Under the pieces are notes generated by a model that had not been told where the DNA came from, searched no databases, and saw nothing but the letters and a program-made list of their open reading frames with translations. Shown piece by piece: positions 26,501 through 39,617 of a stretch of DNA of 64,000 bases. Both the position numbers and the translations under genes were made by a program. The DNA lies in the NCBI GenBank assembly GCA_013398295.1, contig VZSF01001072.1, positions 92,299-156,298 of the forward strand. Direction: 5' to 3'. Positions within the stretch are counted from its first letter, which is position 1. Each line of letters begins with the position of its first letter. This DNA is from Chionis minor. Taxonomy: Eukaryota > Chordata > Aves > Charadriiformes > Chionididae.

Positions 26501-29500
26501 GTGAATGTAAATAGCTGAGAGTGAGGGCAAGTCTGCTCTGTCACAAACAAGCCCTGGGTCAAGAATGCCTCTCTTGTCTATTCTGCACATTGCCTAGGAA
26601 AATGGGATGCTGATCAGTGACAGTGGTTTTCAATCTATGGAACTCAGATGCTGCAATTAAGAGGTCTGCAGAAGGTGACCAGAACACTCTTTATACCAGC
26701 TGATGAACACCAAATTCATAAAGAGATCGCCACTGGCTATTTAGTTCATATATCCAAAACTGATGTAAGCTTTAAAACCACTCATTCAGGCTCGGTGTCT
26801 GAGAACGTGATTTCAACACTGAAAAATAATAACTCAGAGACAATTCATTTTGTGTTTTGCAAGGTAGATCCCTCTAGAAAGTCATCAGTCAGACAAAATC
26901 ACTGACTGATCAACAGTTACAATGGACAGATTTTAAAGTCTTTTAGTTCTTCACTAGACCGTAAGAAAAACAAAGGAAAATTACCAGCATACTGAAGAGG
27001 AATCTCTAGTGTCCATTGCAACAACGGCACTGCAAATTAACGAGATGAAATGCTTGGCATCAATCAATTTTCCTCAAATAACTTTCTAAGGACGACTTTA
27101 CAGATTAATTCTAGCGCGCTGACATCTTAGGTAAATTTCACTGCTTACAGTAGCTCTTCAGGGCTATTCAGTGACTCATTGCTAACTTTTCTCATATTCT
27201 TCATAGAATAAACACTCAAACACTTTATTGAACTACCACAGAACAGACACTATAACACCTTTTAATGAACAGAGATTGTGCAGCCCTCTAACTGATGCAA
27301 ATACTTCTGTGGTTATACATAAAAGTTTCTTGTCTTTGAAATGATCTGATATATATAGACACTAAAGCATTAGATTTACAGTACATATAGCTATGAACCT
27401 ACAGCATTCAGCATGAATGAAGACATGCAATAAGGGCTTTCTTATTGTCAAAAAGAATCCTTAAACAATAATGAAATAATCCCTTGAAATAGAAATTATT
27501 TTTTTCTTCTTTGTGTATAATAATGTAATTCTTAAATATTGATCATGATACAAAAACTAATGAAAGACCATCATAGTTATAATATACTTTTTCACCTGAT
27601 AGGTACTATACATCCATCTGTACTCATATTCTAGACTTTTGACTTCAGAGTTACTGCTATAAATATGCTATATAACCTTTAATTTAGGATATGTCCTTTC
27701 TACTTGTAGGACTTTGCTGACTTTTTAATTGGCTTATATTCCTTGTGAGAACAAAATAAAAGATTTCAAGGGAGGCTTTTGTTTGGAAATTCTTCAGTTT
27801 TCAACTTACAGAGCAGTGTTCTGCATGTTCTCTTTCACGGTGCCTGCAATATAACATGGGATCTTTGTGTTTGGAGGTTATCTGAAGGTAAAATGTCTGA
27901 GATGATGAGGTAACACCAACAGTGAGATCATTCAAAGATGGCAAACAAGAATTACATATGAAAACTCAGCCAGGTCCCCTAGTCTACCCCAGCTGATTAA
28001 TAGGAGAATGTTTCCCATCCTTCTCCTACAGAGAAAACCATATACATAGATTTGTCTGCCTAAAGACAATACTGAAAAAAACATTTTCAGAATTTTTTTT
28101 TGAAGAAGAAGAAAAAACAAGAGTATTTTAAAAAGATGACTTAAAATGTCTCTTTCTTTTTCCTACTGTCTTTGCAGCTGTATATTGGCTATTTGCTTTC
28201 TGAAAGAAAATAAACTGCACCTAGCTTGACTCTGGGTTATCACGGTATCTGGGTATCTGGGTATCTCATATTACTCCATGTAGTTTAGTTAAATTTTGTC
28301 CTACCTGTTATGGTAGAAAAGATCAGTGAGTTCTTGATATGACCTCATTTTATGAAATTAAGCCTGAAATGATAATTAATGCACAACAGAAATGTACTTG
28401 CATGTAGTATATGTGGTGCACAAAAGTGGCTTATAATATTATAATGTCTGGTCAATTTTTGTATATATTAAACAGGAAATAAATAGCAACAACCTCAAGA
28501 GTTGCCCTGTTGCAATTTTGGTGTTCAGCATTTTCCTTTAGTAATGCTGGTGTTGTGTCTTCACCTTAAACAGCAGAACAGTGTATAAACTCACCTGAGA
28601 ATAGAGTTCCCAGTTTTTGTCCTGTGCTGCACATTCCCTGCCCATGGTTAGTGACTGTGTTTTTTTCATTACTAGCATATCCTCATTACTGGAATGAATG
28701 ACTTTTGGCAACAGTATTTCAAAATCCTCTCAAAAATTGCTAGCCCACGTAAGTGTTTTACAGATTTTTTTTAGTAGCTGAGAAACATCAATACTTGCAA
28801 GGCAGTTGGGTGAAAAACCATTTGGGATGGAGGAATATGACTCAGGGGCATTCAGTACATTTCAAGTACATCTAGGAACAGATGAGAAGAAAAGGAAGAA
28901 TATGGACACTAATTAAACATTCATTTAAATGAGAAATGCCTTGATAAGCTCCTTTACGGAAGAAAAGAAATGTTGGCATGAAGGAAAGGAAGGCTGCCTG
29001 AGGTAGAAGGCTACATTATGAAACTTCAACTGATTGCAGCTTCTAATACTTGACAACATTTGCAGCATCACCCTCACCTGCTTCAAAATGAGCAGATGCT
29101 TCTCTGCAGAAAAGTAATTATCCTCAAGCTCATGCTATGTTTCTGGTGAGCCGACTGTTCAATTCACATGAGCTGAAGGTTTTGTATTTTGCACAGCTTT
29201 ATTTAATCACATCCTGTGCTCCCATTCAATGCTAAATTAAGGCTGCAGAAAAGGCCTTTCTTTCCTCTCTGAGAGTCTGATCATTTTTATTAGCACCAGG
29301 GAGAAGAAATGAACATAAGCATAGTTCTGACGCCAATAAATCTGACTGTATCTCTAATCCACCTAATCTCTTTTGTATCTCTATACTTTTATCCTCATGG
29401 TATCCAAAGAATATATAAAAAAAAAAACCCAGAACATTCTTCAACCATATAAATAACAAAGAGAAAAGGGATGAAGAATGGAATACAGATAAAAGATAAA

Positions 29501-29924
29501 GGTGGATCCCAAACGGAAGTTATACTTTACCTCATTTTCTGATAAAGGTGATAATAATGAACGTGGTAGAAAGACAGGCTCCTGAGAACAGGGACAAGGA
29601 AAGAGAAGTAACAACAGAGGTGGAAAGAAAGCTTACATTGCTTAGTACACTCAGAGTGGGAAGCCCCAATAAGCTCTGCACCAGAGCTGAAAAATGAAAA
29701 CTCAGGTTTGATAGCAGTTATTTTTAATAAATCTATCAACTGTAGGGTGACACTTTGCAACTGGAAGTAGTGACTGCAGCATTTCTTTTGAATAAAGAGA
29801 GAGGGGATGGAGAGGGAAGGGAAGGACAGGCAATACATGATCTCAAGGCTATAAAAATATGAAACAGGAGGCCAGAATGAGAGTGAAGTAAAGAACAGCA
29901 AAAGACATGTCTGTAAATTGAAAA
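20519..29924. other. Long AT-rich non-coding stretch
   Basis: Nearly 9.4 kb without a gene or recent transposon that I can identify. About 24240-26600 is less AT-rich and contains the longest unexplained frames (109 codons minus at 25221-25550; 85 codons plus at 26648-26905), none with a motif. An ancient-repeat-like patch is listed separately at 22970. Small direct repeats occur at 26293-26312 (cagcgtat twice) and 28244-28268 (ggtatctg three times). It could include regulatory elements or lncRNA exons; the sequence alone does not show them. Confidence 0.5.
22970..23040. repeat. Possible ancient amniote repeat patch
   Basis: The string ctccactgaagtcggtggag is an imperfect palindrome (arms ctccac/gtggag). 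It continues with ctctgccaattcatgctg and gaggataagtcctg. It resembles an old interspersed repeat of amniotes whose core reads roughly ctccattgaagtcaatggag. I cannot name the family. The match is short and by eye. Confidence 0.35.
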
Positions 29925-30735
29925 GAAGCTTAAATACAACATGGACTTACGTAGATTACAGTGAAATTGATTGATGTCTTCCTTTGATAAAGTGAATGGT
30001 TTTCTAGAAAAGGGAACTATTACTAATATAATATGCTTAGAGCTCACTAAAATAGTTCATTAAAGTATTTGATATGGTGCTATTAAAGAAACTTACTTAG
30101 GATGTATAAAAGGGAATTAGCACAAAAAGAGTAAACTACTTAAAACATTGGTCAAAGGGGAAGGAGTAACAAGTAACATTGAAAGGCAAGGGAAAACATC
30201 TATGAAAGGATAGGTTACTCGAGGATCACTCTATTTTCTTATTTCATATTATATTTTCAGAAATGACCATGACTTGAAAAGTACATGCTAGTAAAATACA
30301 CTGATGAGAAAGTCAAGGAGGATTATTAAATCAAGAAGATCAGAAAGAACCGGGTGACCTTAAGGACAAAAATTCTAAAACTGCGAACAGATACAGCCAT
30401 TAAAAGTACAAGATGGTACATCTGTAATGCAATTTTTTGTTGTAACCTCATAGTTTATCTGCTGAAAATGACTGAGGAATAAAAATGCTAAAGTGGACAA
30501 GTCCATCACGAAAAAAACCCCAAATGAGACATCAGTGTAATGCAGCTACAAAAAACTCACTTTTGATCGCAGAGCAAAGGGTTTCTGGAAGAGATTGAAA
30601 AGAACTAGCCAGTATTCAAGGCACTGATTTTGTCACATCTGGACTGTCTATAATCAAAAAAAAAAAAAAAAAAAAAAANAAGAAGTCCAAGTAAATCAGG
30701 TGAAGAGATGATGATTAAGGAGTGGTGTGTTTATG
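29925..30735 (+). mobile_element. Very old CR1 LINE body relic, plus strand
   Basis: The blocks follow the order of CR1 reverse transcriptase. They start with acatggacttac (29938), the 'QHGF' region. Next come tttgataaagtgaatgg (29983) and cattaaagtatttgatatggt (motif A, AFDTV-like). Then come gtcaaaggggaaggagtaac, aaaatacactgatgag (30295, the YADD/FADD region) and atgagacatcagtgtaatgcagctac (30525). Last are ttgtcacatctggactg (30630) and aagtccaagtaaatcaggtgaagagatgatgattaagg (from 30683). Each block is mutated and frames are lost. It looks like an older subfamily than the 32705 and 52340 copies and has lost its 3' end or decayed beyond recognition. Recognition is by eye against remembered CR1 structure. 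Confidence 0.58.
30656..30680. repeat. Poly-A run with an ambiguous base
   Basis: About 23 A residues, then N at 30679 and one more A. It sits inside the old CR1 body, not at its 3' end, so it is an internal expansion and not a LINE tail. Confidence 0.9.
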
Positions 30736-32704
30736 TATCTTCATACTAGGCGTGTGCATAGTCAGAACTGAGAAGATATTCACCAATTCCAGTGAGAAAA
30801 AATATAACTGTATTTATTTTTGCTTCTGTGTCTGAGACATAGCCTGGGACTGGATTATACCCACGGTGCCGGTGGAGCTAGCATGCAATTGCAAAGATCA
30901 GTTTTCACAGATGTACTTTAAAAGTTCTCGGCATCAAAAGTGGAAACCTTTCTGCCTAGTAGCCTCCTCCCAACTCTAGAAATCACAAAAGAGAGCCAAG
31001 GGAAAGAAAACTGGCAAGAGCAAACAGGAAGAAGTGACAGAAGAGCAGTGGTCATTTGACAGTAGCAGGAAAGAGAAGAGGAAGAAGTTTTGATGCTGTT
31101 TACAATAAATATTACTGCTTGTGGCCTTTACAGAAAAAGCACCTTTTAGTTCATCTTTCCATCCACCCCAACAACATGGTAGAATAAAAACAAACACTCT
31201 GTGTGCCCCACAGAAACACTTGGAGAAATAAGATGAAACTCATTTAGGTATGTAACGTCATTCCAGGAGTCTATTAAGTCTCTTGCTGTCATGACCAGAG
31301 AGTTCAGAAAAAGGTTAGGAATGGAAATAAACTGCATACATGCAGTTTTTTTAAAAAAGGCTCTGCTGACAGTCCATTTCTGGGAGATAACAAACTATTT
31401 GCATGTTTTTTCTAGTATTGTAACTGGCTATACTTCTTCCACGTCATAATATTTCCTGGTGTTATCTGAATACATTTTAATTCAAACGTGACATTTCTTC
31501 CTTGCAAAGAGTTATGAAATATTTATGGGATTATAACTGTATGTTTCAGCTGTGATACAGGGATTTAAGAACAGTTTGGCAGATGGATGCCCTACATTGT
31601 CCAGTGAAAGGTCAGTGTCAAGTGAAATGCATCTCATTTATGCCATCTGCCACCAACAATCAGAAAAAATAGGAATTACATTTTCACCTGTTAAAGAGAT
31701 TGAAGTGCTGGAAGTGTTTGCCAGTGTAATTTCCTCAGAAGATTATATTGCTCAAGGAATATATTTTTTTGTTATTTAAATCTGGTTTCTTACCATCACT
31801 GTCTTGCTTTCCACAGAGTAAGATTTGGCATCACAGCCTGAAGAAAACAAAAATCATTTACTTTTATCTGTTGTCATGCAACCTCATTTGGACTTTAAAA
31901 ATCTTCCCAAGACTTAACCTTAAATTTTCCTGTTCAGTTCAATCCATCACTTCAACTACTACAGTCTTTAAATTTGCACAGATGGGGACATGACTGCATT
32001 GGTGAGTTCCCTTGGTCCGTAGGGAGGAAATTTGAAACAATAGTTGTGTGAAATGTTCACAGTCTTGTTGTTCTTGTTAACGATTTTATAGCTGATCATT
32101 TCAGTTAAAACAATAACCCTTTAGAAAACTTAAAAGAAAAAACTACAACTGGCTCACTGGCCAATGTGCTGCTTCTAGAGAGAAGCAGGGACTTATTTCT
32201 AACCACTCAGTGGACTTTTCTCTTTCTTTTTTCCAGTGGCTTTTGGGACGCCATTTCTTATTTTGGCAAAGGAGAATGAACTACTACTGTTTTATTCACC
32301 CATGCTAAAACTGGATGTAATGGGAAAGTAAAATTTGATGCCACAAACGAAATCTACTTGCAGTAAAAGATAAATCTAGATTGCAGAAGGGGAAACTATT
32401 AGTTTCTTTAAAAGTATGTTGTGACCAGTTGACTTTCTAATTGTGGATAAGAAATAAGTAAAAATCATCCTATTTTCTCCTTTAGACTCATCAGCCAGTA
32501 GAGCGGAAGCAAAAAGATACTCTTACTGTAAAACTTCCTAATTTAATTCCTGGGACAGTAAGAGAGAAATCCAAGAGAAAAGAATACTCTTGGGATTCTG
32601 TGAGGGTCAAACAGTAATTTAGGTATTATTATCTAGACAGGCAGAATATAATGCTAAGTAGAACAGAGTAGATAACACCTAGATGGATTACAAAGAAAGA
32701 GAGC
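30736..32704. other. AT-rich non-coding DNA, nothing recognised
   Basis: Separates the old CR1 relic from the younger 32705 copy. Frames here (up to 81 codons) carry no motif. Confidence 0.55.
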
Positions 32705-34042
32705 TATTTTCTATCATATTTGAGAAGTTGGGGCAGTCTGGTGAAGTCTTCACGGACTGTACAAGGGGAAACACAACCCCCATTTTTAGAAAAGGAAAAA
32801 AGGAAGAACAGGGGAACTACAGGCCTGTCAGTCTCACCTCTGTGCCCAGCAAGATCATGGAGCAGATTCTCCTGGAAACTCTGCTAAGGTGTGTGGAAAA
32901 TAAGGACTTGATTGGTAGTAGCCAACATGGCTTCACTAAGGGCAAGTCATGCCTGACAAATTTGGTGGCCTTCTACAATGGGGTTACAGCGATAAGGGGA
33001 GAGCAACTGATATCAACTGCCTGAACTTATGCAAAGAATTTGACGCTGTCCTGCATGACATCTTGGTCTCTACATTGGAGAGACATGGATTTGACCAATG
33101 GATAAGGTGGATAAGGAATTGGCTGTATGACTGCACTCAAAAGCTGCAGTTAACAGCTCAATGTCCAAGTGGACACCAGTGATGGGTGGCATCCCTCAGA
33201 GATCAGTACTGGGATGGGTGCTGTTCAACATCTTTGTTGGCAACATAGACACTGGGATTGAGTGCACCCTCAGCAAGTTTGCCGATGACACCAAGCTGTG
33301 TGTCGTGGTCGACACACTGGAAGGAAAGGATGCACAGGTGGGTGGTCCTGTGCAAACATCATGAAATTCAACAAGGCCAGGTTCAAGGTCCTGCACCTGG
33401 GTCACAGCAATCCCATGCACAAATATAGGCTGGGCAGAGAATGGATTGAGAGCGACCCTGAGGAGAACTTGGGGGTGTTGGTGGGTGAGAAGCTCAACAT
33501 GAGCCAGAACTGTACGCTTGCAGCCCAGAAAGCCAACCATATCCTGAGCTGCATCAAAAGAAGCATAGCCAACAGGTCGAGGGATGTGATTTTACCTGTC
33601 TACCCTGCTCTGGTGAGATCCCACCTGAGTACTGCATCCAGCTCTGGGGTCCCCAGCACAAGAAGGACATGGACCTGTTGGAGTAAGTCCAGAGGAGGGC
33701 CACAGAGATGATCAGAGGGCTGGAGCACCTCTCCTATGAGGCTGAGAGAATTGTGGTTGTTCAGCCTGAGAAGAAAGGTCTCCGAGGAGACATTATAGTA
33801 GTCTTCCAGTACTTCAGGTGTGCCTACAAGAAAGAAGAAGAGGTACTTTTTACAAGGGCATGTTGTGATAGGACGAGAGGTAATGGCTTCAAACCAGAAG
33901 AGGGCAGATTTAGATTAGATCTCTTTATTTCACTATAAAGATGGTGAGACACTGGAACAGGTTGCACACAGAAATTGTGGAGGCCCCATCCCTTGAAGTA
34001 TCCAAGGCCAGGTTGGATGGGGCTTTGAGCAATGTGGTCTAG
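32705..34042 (+). pseudogene. Broken CR1 ORF2, reverse transcriptase C-terminal part
   Basis: This is the remains of the CR1 ORF2 protein, which in intact elements copies element RNA into DNA at a nicked target. Visible reverse transcriptase blocks, in order: NYRPVSLTS (32815 on), [15 protein letters not shown], motif A FDAVLHDIL (catalytic Asp kept), motif B as PQRSVLGWVLF where LINEs normally have PQG, and the catalytic FADD at 33278-33289, intact. The C-terminal region ends at a TAG at 34040-34042. A 7-nt loss after 32990 shifts the frame before motif A, and further shifts near 33170 and 33335 split the rest into at least four frames. The endonuclease and ORF1 are absent through 5' truncation. 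It cannot encode an active protein. Basis: motifs seen directly, family role from known CR1 biology. Confidence 0.93.
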
Positions 34043-34158
34043 TGGAATGTGTCCTTGCCCATGACAGGGGGGTTGGAACTAGATGAGCTTTAAGGCCTTT
34101 CCAACCTAAACTACTCTATGATTTTATGATTTCTATGATTCTATTTTTTATGATTTTT
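32705..34158 (+). mobile_element. 5'-truncated CR1 LINE, plus strand
   Basis: About 1.45 kb of CR1 starting inside ORF2, shortly before the reverse transcriptase core, and running to the 3' tail, where ctatgatt-type units repeat (34114-34158). Much of it closely matches the copy at 52340-56291; for example both read aggcctgtcagtctcacctc and agatcagtactgggatggg. It differs from that copy by losing 7 nt after 32990 and about 35-40 nt near 33335, and by keeping 12 nt (atggagcagatt, from 32853) that the other copy lacks. No clear target duplication was seen, as is usual for CR1. Confidence 0.95.
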
Positions 34159-37100
34159 GTCCTTCAGAATAATATGAACCTTTCTGATAATCTTGATAAT
34201 ACATGAGATGAGAAGCTGCAACCTAGCAAGCAGGAAAGGATGAGTGAAAGGCAGAAAATGTGTGAACACTAGCACAGAAGGCGGCAGCTTTGATTATAAT
34301 GCATGAGGGATCTGTTTAGCTTTTAAATTAAGCTTTTTAATATTTGGTCCTTTCACCTTTATAGCCAAAAGTGGAAGATGAGGTCTTCCCAACCCATCTG
34401 CAGATGAGGGTATTTCCAATGTGGCCAGATTGGATTGGAAATAACCTGGTAGTTAAGGCTTTAGACAATAAAAGGTTTATGTTAATTAAGGATTTATGGA
34501 GGGGTATAATTTTAAACTTCCAGTCACCACACACACATTTGCAATCAATTTTGTCAATTTTTTCATTTGATAAATTGAAAACAAAACAAACCCAAACCAA
34601 ACAAAATCACAAAAAACCCCTACCATAATTAATAGCTCTTCCATTCGCAAGTAACTGGGCAGATACTTTCAGGCTTTGAAGAAAGTTTGTTATACACTTT
34701 AAAACCTGTTTGTCTGAAGAAAGATGTTGTATATACTGCACACCACTGGAATTTCTTAAGTGCTCTTACAGGCTTCCATCCTCATTAAATTGCTCAGTAT
34801 GTGCTCTCAGTTGGACAGCAACTTTACAACTTTGAAGTCAGTCAAGTGGAGCTCATACTAGGCACAAAGTGCTGTGGTTTCAAAGAGGAAAAAAAAAAAA
34901 AAGAGTCCAAGGAAATGCAGTAACAGGTGCTCAAAATCATGACATTGAGTATTATTTGTTTCAATTCTCGTTGCAGCTTGGTTGGAAAGTCTTTTCATTC
35001 TTTCAGAACATGCTGTTCTGGGGCACAATCTTCTTGTTCCCTTTTTGGCAAGGAAACAACTTGTTAGGAAGCAGTTATACAATGTGCAGTACTACTCACA
35101 AGTTGTGTAAATAAAGGAAAAACTGTTGCGACAGAGTTAGAAGAGATTGAATTCCACCATCGGGGACACTGTTATTTATTTTCAATGCTTAAAGCCCATC
35201 AGTATAATTGGATTTGCTAGAAAAATTATCTAGGAATGGTTGCCTGAGACGTGCAAATGGACCTAGCCATGTAGCTCTTGATATATCTTCAGTATAAAAC
35301 TATATCCTGAAAGCATTTTGTATGCTGTGCACCAGATAGATTTTTGTTGTGTGGGGTAAAGTTCTGAGGTACTCCACACTTTTCACCAGGAAAAGGAAAT
35401 TCTTGCATTTATTGTAGTACTGCAGTTGTTTTCTTGTCTACTGCAAGAAGCATCTACTCTGGCTGGAAAAAGAAAGTCAGTAATATGCATTTTATATCTT
35501 TGTAAACAGAGACTTTTGGGACAATTACAAAATAGAAATACTTTGACACTTTTAAAGCACTGTTTCATGTTACCTGACTAGCATTCATTAACACAGATTT
35601 GAGAAGATCAAACCGTGTTTTAACAATGTTGGAGCTACAGTTCTGCTGCTTTCTACCTCCAGCATGGGCATTTTGTGTAATGTAGATGGGTTTTAAAGGA
35701 ATGTCAAAATGTCACTAATCACAGAGGACAAAGAAAGGAGGTCAGAAGCAGAAAGAGAATACCAAGATTGCAGAATGATTAACAGAAAAGAAGGAAATTA
35801 TCTGCTACAAAATTGCAAGGCACCCATTTGTGGTGTTTTTTTCTGTTTTGGTTTGGGTTTTTTTCTGAACAAAATGCCTAATTCTGCTTTAAGCACAAAC
35901 TTTATATTCCAGGGAACTGGATGTCAGAAAGAAAAAAAAAAAAAAGTAAGTGGAAAACTAGCATATCTTTACAAAAGCTCCCCTTCAAATCTTTTCTCAC
36001 ATGTATAAGCCAAAATTTTAATTATATTAATGTGAGCCAACTGATGGCAATGGGGGCAAGGTTCTATCAAGATGAGGTTCATTGATCACTTCTGTCATAA
36101 ACCGGAAGCTTAAATTTATAATCTACTTGCTGTTGTATCCTCTCAAGATTCACATTATGACAGATCCCCAACAAAAGTTCTGGGCTCATGGGGAACATAG
36201 AAATCTACTAACTGCCATCATCTACTAACACAGTTTTTTGGCCTTTGATACCTTTGTTTTCCTCTGTGTCTCCTGGCTAGCATCTAGATTATGACACTTC
36301 AGTTCAGTTTGATGTTTCACTTTTCTTGTGTTTGATGAGACCTGTAGCACCATAAGGCAAATGGAAAACACGGAAGGAGCAATCTTGGACTCTGACTCCT
36401 ATTATTTTTATATTCTTTGTTCATGCGTGTTCAGTGTAAAATTAATAGGTCATTCTCTGAACACAGATGCCTCTTGCAAAACATCCCCATCTACTAAATG
36501 TAATTGTCTGGCTTCCTTATTTTTTTTGTATAGTTACAATGATGGCAAGGAGTATGGAGAAAAATGTTTTCTTAACACCTTGCAGTTAGGACATTCCCTT
36601 TGCAAGTGGGAGTTTTAGGTTCTAACTCCTTCCATTAGTGGAAGATGAGGAACATACTTTAGCATACGCAGAGACTGGGCCTTTTAAGCTACTTCCCTCC
36701 TGCCTCTAAATCGCAGCTTGTTAAATGCTTCTCACCTCAGGCTGAGAAAAAACTGTGTCTTGTGAGGTAGCATTCAGACATCTAAGAAACTTTTCAATCT
36801 GCCTTGGCTTAGACTACTGATGATCAGATAACTGAACAGTAAGCAGGGTGAAGTAGGCCCTTAAATTTCTCCTCACATTGATCTAGGCTGTCTCATTATA
36901 TTTTTTAGATATCGTAGGCACTTGCTGCGATAACTTGGAAAATAGAATATAAATTACTATTTCTATATAATAAAAGAAATCACTTAAAAGAAAATAAATG
37001 GACACTGGAAAATAATTTTAGGCACTTAATAAATATTTCAGAAAGAACTGAAGAGATAAGAGAGAGTAAAGATGACTTATTTTCACATCTAAGCTTTAAT

Positions 37101-38261
37101 TATTCAATATGTCATATTCTGGTCTTTCAGATATTGTAATTCTCAAAGTCATTTGCTTCCAGTAGGGATGTTCAGCATCCCCCTGAATTACCTCATATCA
37201 GGTAGAACTGAGCATCAACGTGTTTTTAACTGACACTCTTTTAATTCTTCCATCCTCTGAAAGAAAGCTTACATTTAGAAATAAAACATCAGTTTATTTG
37301 CTGTTTCAGTGTCTGAATCAGGAGCTTGATACTGGGAAAGAAATTTGAGAAAGGTAAATGTATGTTGGTTATTTGTTTAACAAAACAGAAAAACATTATT
37401 ATTTAGTTTGCATGATATGGAGTCTGGAAAACAAGAATTACTGGATATCTTACATAGTCATACACACAACATGTTCTCTTTCTTTTCGTATTTTCCCTTC
37501 TGCATAAATGTCCTGAGCCATTACAGTAAATTCACTTATGATTTAAATCTGAAATTGTATTACAGAAAATAGAAATACTTGTTTATCAGTATTAGTTTAG
37601 AACAAAATAGCTTTTCCCTACTCTTCAAGCATCAAATATAATAGTGTTTGAAACATAGTTTAGCCTTTCACTCACCTAATCTTTTATGCTTTCCTTCTAG
37701 AAGCTCATGTCAATTGGAGAAGATCAACTGTTTTCTCTGGAGAATATTAGCTATACCTAGCAATGAGAATTCCATACTGTTGATTGAAATGTCCCTGATA
37801 TTAGAGTGCCAAGACTTTAAGGTCTTGCAATTTTTCACTGTTACAATTAATTCATCAAGTTAAAAACCAAGGTATTAATTATACGCATCTTGCTGGTACA
37901 CTCCAAAGGTTATCTTATATTTTGAATTTTCAAACAGAATTTCAATATTTATTCATGTATCATAGACTTCTAACTATACTGCCTTTAAAATTAAAACTTA
38001 AAATCACATACATTTTTAGGTAATACTGTCTAAAAATAAGGAAATATTATGTGAAACTTCAAGCAGTACATTTACAAATTAATAGGTACCCAAAGGTCAC
38101 AGGACATAGTCCTGTCCTCAGGCTCCAACTTGACCATGGTGTGTCATCCTCCCCTCTCTACCAATTATGCAAACCTTAAACTACTATTAACCCATTCATC
38201 TGTGTATCTATTGTACAACCGTAATTCCACTGATTTCAGTGGTCCTTGGTCCTTCTTCTTC
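34159..38261. other. AT-rich non-coding DNA, nothing recognised
   Basis: Short A-rich and C/A-rich patches occur (34577-34622, 34887-34902, 35932-35945). No gene, RNA or transposon signature. Frames reach 99 codons without motifs. Confidence 0.55.
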
Positions 38262-38350
38262 TTTTTTTTTTTTTTTTTTGGTTGGTTGGTTTTGTTGTTG
38301 GGTTTTTTTGTGGCTTATTTATTTATTTGTTTTGTTTTATGTATGTATGT
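38262..38350. repeat. T18 run followed by T/G-rich low-complexity sequence
   Basis: Poly-T (38262-38279) leads into ggtt repeats, ttattta repeats and atgt repeats. The F/L/V-rich frame over it is an artefact. Confidence 0.9.
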
Positions 38351-39558
38351 TTCATGGGTTAATGTAAACACCGGTGAAATTTCAGTGCCTGCTCATTGCA
38401 TGGTGTCACCAGTCTCTAAAGACAGACATAAACAAGGCCATGCATGACTCTAATCAAAAGAGTCTTGAAGCAGCAGAGGCTTAATTTTATCACTTCTTTA
38501 ATGTGTACAAACCTATGAAATGAGAAGAATGATACAAGTTCCAGCTCTGTCATGCACATAAATATCTGCAGGCTTACAAAGACCCATTTCTTAACCCGTT
38601 AATAAGTAGTATCAGAAATTCCCAAAATGCCACTGAAGAGCAGGCACCTTAAATGCATTTATGACTAATGCATTCTGATCTGTAGTTCCAGAATCAACCA
38701 GTGTTACACAGCTGTTTTCCTTAAACAATGTGTGAAGAAATGTAAAAAATATTTTGACGTTAGTTGAAATATGACACCCCTTTGTAAGCTATCACCTCCA
38801 AGCTCTTGGTTTCAGCATCAGTGAAAATTGTCAGCAGAATGATTAAGTTTCTTATCTTTGCAATGAATTAAAAATGTGTGAGGCACATGATAGTAGATTG
38901 AGGAAATGTGCTGTTTCCATTTACCTAGTGATAACTTATTCATATAGTCTTACCCTCAGTGTCTTGGGAATTCAAAACCATGGTGTGCTGGAATCAGGTT
39001 GACCCAATATGGCAAAGGTGTTTATTTGAAACCTCACTTCAGTCTTGGTTTAGGAGTCAGAACTATTTTCATTCATAAACCACAGCTTAGATTCTTCTCT
39101 GTGTATGCATGCTGCCTTTACTGAATTTTTAAAATCCTACAGAATATGAGAAGTGAGTTAAAGGACAGCAAGATGAAATGCTACTCCTTCGGAATTAAGG
39201 AATGAAAGTGAGAAAAATGTAAGAAAACTTCAGGAACAGCAGCACTCCTTTGTCTTGCTGGACAGAGGAGGTTTAGCAAAGGCAAACATGGGGTAAACGA
39301 TTTTTAAAAAGTAAAAGACAGGGGGAAGACAAACATAACTGAACCATGAGCTAAGCCCCACAAAACATCTTATTTCACAGCCAACTCATTTCACAATAAG
39401 ATCTTTTGATCTAAAGTGTCTTTAGGGGAGCTGAAAGCCTAAAGGATTATGAAAATTAAAAGATTATGGTTTTTTAACCAATCAGAAGTCATCAACCAAT
39501 TCTTTTCTCATAGAGCTTATTTTTCTACTTTAAGCACATAAGTAGTACCCTTTATTTC

Positions 39559-39617
39559 TTATGTACCTTATTACTAAAGTACGTTTTGTTATGTACCTTA
39601 TTATTAAAGTATGTTTT
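39559..39617. repeat. 30-bp tandem duplication
   Basis: Two adjacent units beginning ttatgtaccttatta differ at two positions (acta/atta and acg/atg), both C/T differences. Confidence 0.9.

Noticed and set aside
29527..29901. 124-codon minus-strand frame
   Set aside because: F/S/L-rich antisense reading of a purine-rich stretch next to an old CR1; no motif.
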